Shown here piece after piece: positions 58,425 to 64,000 of a stretch of 64,000 nt of DNA. A program made the position numbers and the translations under genes. Origin of the DNA: Dromiciops gliroides (Eukaryota > Chordata > Mammalia > Microbiotheria > Microbiotheriidae). The notes below the pieces were generated by a model. It did not search any database, was not told where the DNA came from, and saw only the letters and a program-made list of their open reading frames with translations. Position 1 is the first letter of the stretch; each line of letters starts with the position of its first letter. Location of the stretch: the NCBI RefSeq assembly GCF_019393635.1, contig NC_057862.1, positions 676,388,314-676,452,313 of the forward strand, written 5' to 3'.

Positions 58425-58549
58425 TCCGCCTCCCCCTCCGCCTCCCCCTCCCCCCTCCTTCCCCCCTCCCCCTCTCCCTCTCCCTCCCCCCTCCTCCTCC
58501 CTCCTCCTCCTCCTCCTCCTCCTCCTCCTCCTCCTCCTCCTCCTCCTCC
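58425..58549. repeat. Pyrimidine tract ending in (CTC)n
   Basis: C/T-only sequence passes from CCCTCCGCC-type words into about 17 CTC units at 58497-58549. Confidence 0.93.
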
Positions 58550-58789
58550 AGGAAGCCTTCCTGGGGAAAAAAAAAAAAAACCTTCTGATCGACCATAGCC
58601 TTCACCTTTGTCAGGCTGGTGAGCAGATTCATTTGCCAAAAACCAGAATCCTGTGGAAATGACCCCAGGCAGGCGGGGCGTGCCTTCTCCTTCCTCTGTC
58701 TTTTCTCTCAGGGACTGCCTGGACAACTGAGATCTGCATAAAGTGGTTTAGGATCCTTATTTCACAGTTGAGGAGCAAAGAGAAATTCA

Positions 58790-59290
58790 GAGAGTTATGG
58801 AATCCTAGAATCTTGGAAGGGACCTCGGTGACCATTTAGGCCAGCCCTTCTCAGAAGAGAATCCCCCCATTATAACATTCCCAAGAAGCCGTCCTCCAGA
58901 GTCTGTCTGAAGACTTCTAAGTCCAGGGAGCTCACTGTCTCCTGAGCCCAGGATCTCATCGATTTGGGGTTTTTTTACATTATTGAGCTTGAGAGCCACT
59001 AAAACCCCCAGATCTTTTTCAAACTGCTCTCTAGCCATCCCTCCCCAATCTTGTCCTTTGGAAAGATGATTTTTTGAACCCAAGGATAAGACTTTACATT
59101 TCTCCTTATTGAATCTAATCTCGTTAAGTTCATTACGACTCTCTTGACTATGAAGATCTTTTTGGATCCTGGCTGTCATCCAGTGTTACTACCTTTCCCA
59201 GCTCTGTGTGTTTGTAAATTAGTAAGTCAGCCATGTATGCCTTTACTTAAACCATTGAGGAAAATGTGAAGCAGCATAAACTCCTCGGCA
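58790..59290 (-). mobile_element. L3/CR1-type LINE remnant
   Basis: The minus strand keeps a reading frame with RFNKEKCKVLSLGSKN and FEKDLGVLVALKLN, words of the C-terminal part of CR1/L3-type reverse transcriptase proteins. It carries no complete domain. Confidence 0.6.
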
Positions 59291-59299
59291 GACATTTGG

Positions 59300-60530
59300 C
59301 CATGATCACATAGCTAGTGACAGTGGTAACTTTTGAACCCAGGTCTTCTTGACTCCGAACCCAGCACTTAATTCGCTAAACCATGATGCCGGTGAAAGAT
59401 CTCTAAGACGGGGAGCTGACTAACCCACAAATTGCCTTATCGGCTCGCTGGTTAACAGATGCCAAGCTCCCCAGTCTTCCTACTGCCTGATGGAAGGATT
59501 TAACACTCTTTGCAGCCAGGTTCCCCAGCTTCCTCTGCAGAGGCTGTTAGGAAGGAGGGAGGGTCAGCAGAGAAGGAATCCCCAAGGTCCTCATGCCTAC
59601 TCCTCCCTTCTCCCGTCTTGTCCCCAAACTGCACATCCCAGGATCACCAGGGCCCCAGGACTCTTGCATTATTATTTTTTTGACAGAAAGGGCTGATTTC
59701 CAGTCTGCCTATCCTCACAGCCAATCACACCCAGGTTTATTAACTCTGCTGGGGAAAAGGGCAAAGAGAGTTGGGACAGCCCAGAAGCAGCCTGCAAACA
59801 ATCTGGCCTAGCTCTTGCCTCACATTAGGGGCACCTTCTCCCTCCCTCCATGCTGCCCAAGGGTTGGTTTCCTCCAACAATCCTTAGGGAGAGACGGGCG
59901 GCAAAGCATGTTTACTCTCCCAGTTAAAATGTGACTGCCCACCCTTCCCTGCCCTTGCCCCCTGCCCCAAACATTTCAGATTCCATCGTCTGTTCACCTT
60001 CTGCACAAGGCCTTTCCCATTCAACACAGCCTGGTGCCCCCTTGCAAAAAATCATATCTATATTCTCAATCTATTTCCATGAGAATGTGATCTCCTGTTA
60101 GGAGGTAAATCTCTTAAAGGCAGATTTGACTTTTGTCTTTGCAAATCCAAGAACAGAGCACAGTCATTACTTAATAAGTACTTGCTTGACCTCTACCCAC
60201 AGAAGTGGGGGTAGACGGCTGAGGGATATTGCATACATGGTCAGAATTATTCAATGTACCCCTCTTATTATTCTTTTTTCTCACCTTCTTTAGAATAAGT
60301 TTTTAAGTAGGAGATGACTTTCTGGCAGTGGTGAAGGGAAGTGATTTGGGAGAAATTTAAATGATATAAAATTTTTAAATCCATAAAGTTTATTTTAATA
60401 GAAAAATAAAGACTTGTTTGCTGCTTGAATGATTGTGTCTCCCATAAGACACTTCTGGCAACTCATAAGTCAACATTGTAGGGCACCTTATCAATAATCC
60501 TGTATCCCATTTGTGACATTGCCATGGGAT
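59300..60530. other. Intergenic stretch
   Basis: A diverged minus-strand MIR-like core lies at about 59275-59395. Otherwise the sequence is unassigned. Confidence 0.45.
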
Positions 60531-60534
60531 AGAG

Positions 60535-60715
60535 GTTTTGTGCCTGACATTTATTAGCTCTGTGGCTGTGGGTGAATCACTTAACCCCTCTGAGCCCCAG
60601 TTTCTTCATCTGAATAATGGGTGTAATAATACCTGTGGTGAAGCTCAGATGAAATAATACATATCTTTGTAAACTGTAAAGAGATTACACAGATGCAGCT
60701 GTCATCACCACCGTC
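60535..60715 (+). mobile_element. MIR-like SINE
   Basis: ATTTATTAGCTCTGTGGCTG, CCCCAGTTTCTTCATCTG and TTTGTAAACTGTAAAG in MIR order. Confidence 0.75.
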
Positions 60716-60792
60716 TTTGTTGGAGTTGTTATTGTTGTCACTGTTAGCTTTTTAAAGTAGTATAATTTTTAAAATGTTTTTCAAAAAGGATA

Positions 60793-60824
60793 CGTGTGTG
60801 TGTGTGTGTGTGTATGTGTGTGTG
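60793..60824. repeat. GT microsatellite
   Basis: (GT)n with one A interruption. Confidence 0.9.
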
Positions 60825-61504
60825 AGATTACAAACTACTAGGAAAGACTGCTAAAGTTTGAGTGGTTAAGAGCCCCAGAATTTCTTAATCTGACACAGGC
60901 CCCAGGCTCCCAGCACTCACTGCCTTACACTCATGTCAATGTGCTGGGTCTCTGCCACTTTCCTCCCCATTATCCATTTCTGAGGGGAGCATTTTGTGAG
61001 CTTTTGTCCCGAGGCACGGGGAGGTTAACAGGGCCTCAGGTGTTGGTGCTGGGAAAAGCTCTGTAGGTTCCCAGGAACAGACAGATGAGAACCTGACAAT
61101 GAGGCAAAGCCCTGGAAAGGTTCATTAGTCAATCAGCCAACAAACAGTCATTAAGCCCCCACTGGATGCGCCACTAAGAATACAGAGAATAAAACAGTTC
61201 CTATTGTGTTTGTGCTATCCAGCCTGCCTTAGGAGGGCATCTTCTTGGGTCCTTCTGTTAAAAAACCAAAAATCAATACCAATGTTCCTTTGATGGACCT
61301 CTTATCAGTTAGGCAGATTCTCAGATGACAGAAACACAATCCGTTGCTCACAGGGAATGAAAGCCCTTCCACCTTTGTAGGACCCGCCCAAGCCTTCATG
61401 AAGCCAAGGTCACTCCCAAACCTTGATGCCCTCCCACCCCCACCCGGAGGACTTGGGTCAGGAAGACTTGCCAAAAGTAAATTAAAACCACTATGCTGTG
61501 TACC

Positions 61505-61830
61505 ACCTTGAAGCTAAATGCTTAAACCCAATGCTGGTGAGACTGTGGGGAAGCAGGCACTCTCACTGTTCTGAAGGACCCCGGCGAGCGGGCATAGCCA
61601 TTCTGGAAACAACGCTGCACACAATTCCCAAACCATAAAACCGACCTGCCCTTTGGACCGATCATCTCATTTCTGAACTATGCACCCGGAAAAGAACAAA
61701 AAAGAAAAGGAGACTCCCTCCGCCCAAAGGCCTTTGCCTCTGTGTTGACATAAGAACAAACAAGAACCCCAGAACCTCAATGTAACAGAAGCTGTGTCAC
61801 ATGAACTTGAGACAAGCCAAGGGTATGGCC
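61505..61830 (+). mobile_element. Old L1 ORF2-end fragment
   Basis: It contains AATGCTGGTGAGACTGTGGG, AGCCATTCTGGAAACAACG and GGACCGATCATCTCATTTCT, diverged matches to the end of L1 ORF2. Confidence 0.4.
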
Positions 61831-61839
61831 GAAGACAGG

Positions 61840-63150
61840 AATGGGGAGTAAAGGAGCAAAGGGAACACGCAGAAAACTGCATTCAGAGATGTGGCTATAG
61901 TTTAAAAAGAACCTTGAGCAATCGACGGGGGGCGTCCCTAAGTTTGTGCTTTTTCCACTGTTATTGCTGCTTGAAACTATCATTGATTTTTTTTAAATTT
62001 CAAAGTAAATTAAAATGATGACAATAAATCAACAGCCCATGATTTTCTAGATGTGGGGATGCCCTTCTCAGGGACTGATCACGACTCCCCCACAGCTCAG
62101 GGCAAAAGTCTCAGCCAGTTGCCTGAAACTCATAGAAACAGCAATTTGCCTTTGGTCACGGTAAGTAAGCCAGTAAGTGTCCAAAGTGAGATGCGAACTC
62201 AAGACTTGTTGGCAGCACTCTATAGCCTATTCCATGCTGCATTTCAATTAAATAATAATTATTGAAATCTATAGATAATATATTTTTAGTGGTCTAGCCC
62301 TAAGATTTTATCAGTATGGGTCATTCCAGAAGAGACTACCTTTACAGATTATCTGTAACCCATAGTCTTGGAGATTTTTCCTCGGGGGCATAAAAAGACT
62401 AAATGACTTTTCCAAGGTCATACAGTCAGACCCAGGTCTTCTTTACTTTGAGGCTGCCCCTCTTTCTACTTTGCCATGCCTACCATTTAAACAATAATCA
62501 CAGAAAAAATTATATATGTATATTCATATACACATATATGTATATATTATACATATGTGCACACACATATAAACACACATATATATGGGTGTATGTACAC
62601 CCATATATCCTCGGCAACCCCTGGGGAATCCTCAGGTATCCTTCCGTCAGGCATGCTTAGCCAAACTCGGGCTCTTCCTGAGACCAGGCTGAACAGCCGA
62701 AATATTTGCTCTTAGGAAGAAGTCTCCCAGGTATCAGATCTTCAAAGTTGCTTCTCTCTGCACCCATCTCCTTCCCCTCACTCTCCCCAGGTCATGAAGA
62801 CCACCTGCAGCAGCTCCAAGGGAGCCGATCTTCCTCTGTACCATTTGCTGCAGAGGGCAGAAGGTGGGAGCAGTAGGGAAACACCCAAGGCCACCTTCAC
62901 TACTATTCACACCCGCATATGCTCTTGGTGAAATATTTGTTGAATAAATGAAGAACACGCTGCCCAACACATATGCTGCATGCACATGTATGTCCAGACT
63001 CACATGGATACACACAACTGCACAGAAGACGCAAGCATACAAATCACACATCCACAGTCACAAAAACTGTTGCACACATTCCCATAAACACACAGAGCTA
63101 CGGACACTCAGATTTGTAGATCTACTTATTCTCACATCCGCACACCAACT
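61840..63150. other. Intergenic stretch
   Basis: A (TA)n-rich patch at 62510-62590 and a weak minus-strand MIR-like core near 62110-62225. I see no gene. Confidence 0.45.
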
Positions 63151-63152
63151 TG

Positions 63153-63153
<1 letters not shown>

Positions 63154-63187
<34 letters not shown>
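63154..63187. repeat. CA microsatellite
   Basis: A pure (CA)n run. Confidence 0.93.
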
Positions 63188-63189
<2 letters not shown>

Positions 63190-63573
63190 CAGCATTTTCC
63201 TGCATCTCTCCAGGCACACCAGGCATCAGCATCCTTCAGGACAAGTTCAGAGGAAGGCAGAAGTTGGTTCCTACTTCCCCTCTTCTTACCCTCCCCCTCC
63301 TCCCCCAGCCCATGGAGGCTTTGGGGACAGACTGGCTGGTGCCAGCCATTCACTCCAGCCTAGGCTTAATGAGGCTGCGGCCCAGGGGCCCTAGCTGCAG
63401 ACCCCTCCACCCCAATCATTTCCAAGTTGTTATTGAGGCCTTCCCCATCTGGGGACAATCCAGCACCCTTCCCCCAGTCGAAACTGCTCCATTTTCCATC
63501 CCTAAGAAGGTGGAACAGGAGGCTCCTCCTTTCCATGATGAGAAGACCAAGCTGTAGCCCCCAGCCCCAGATC

Positions 63574-63759
<186 letters not shown>

Positions 63760-64000
63760 GCGTTATCTCTGTCCCAGCCTTCCTCATTCCAGTGTTTGCT
63801 GCCCAAGTCTGCATCCTCATTATCTCCTACATCACCCCACACATACATTTAGAGTCCAGTGGCAACCTCCAACTGCTTCTTGTCTTTCCTTCCTCCAATC
63901 CAGCTTGCACCCACTGCCCCTGGCCCCTGGCCCCTGGAAGGGGCTTGCTGATGTTCTCCTCTGGGTGGTCCCTCATTTTCCCTCATCTAGTCTAAGATAT

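Overview
The window is mammalian nuclear DNA, most likely from a marsupial. Two things support this. It carries two complete, spliced vertebrate genes whose best fit is ANKRD53 and TEX261, which lie side by side and tail to tail on human chromosome 2p13. It is also packed with a young tRNA-derived SINE beginning GGGGCAGCTAGGTGGCGCAGTGG, together with L1 3' tails, a half-LINE (HAL1-like), L3/CR1 LINEs and RTE-tailed CORE-SINEs, a mix typical of marsupials. The species cannot be fixed from the sequence alone. There are no bacterial genes, operons or CRISPR arrays.

Layout. Bases 1-4.7 kb are intergenic: MIR-like SINEs, a broken L3/CR1 LINE and two young SINEs. ANKRD53 runs on the + strand from about 4.8 to 17.8 kb in six coding exons. 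The last five are firm; the first is inferred from reading phase and a promoter-like stretch. Its intron 1 holds a 1.85 kb polypurine minisatellite, and its large GC-rich last exon carries lineage-specific proline repeats, including an in-frame GGCCCC hexanucleotide run. After a 1.8 kb gap, TEX261 runs on the - strand from 33.4 kb down to 20.2 kb in six exons that splice exactly into a 196-residue protein. Its CpG-rich promoter lies at 33.4-33.7 kb, and a second CpG-rich patch without a gene lies at 34.1-34.4 kb.

From about 34 kb to the right edge I find no live host gene. A HAL1-like half-LINE lies at 37.6-39.25 kb. A processed pseudogene of SBF2 (MTMR13) lies at 40.7-42.3 kb and is split by SINEs. 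From 43.8 to 56.2 kb there is an AT-rich sink of nested retroelements: L1 3' tails, at least ten young SINEs, two LTR-like repeats, and a broken endogenous retrovirus fossil inserted into an L1 tail that was later hit again by a SINE and a solo LTR. From 56.2 to 64 kb come a diverged 100-bp-scale tandem repeat, several microsatellites, an L3/CR1 remnant and old SINEs.

How the genes work together: ANKRD53 is an ankyrin-repeat protein linked in the literature to the mitotic spindle (DDA3/PSRC1 partner). TEX261 is an Svp26-family membrane protein of the early secretory pathway. They are neighbours by conserved synteny and nothing here suggests a shared function. I did not find a new biological system. 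The most unusual items are the coding GGCCCC repeat, the ANKRD53 stop codon inside a variant poly(A) signal, the giant purine minisatellite and the nested element stack at 52-56 kb.
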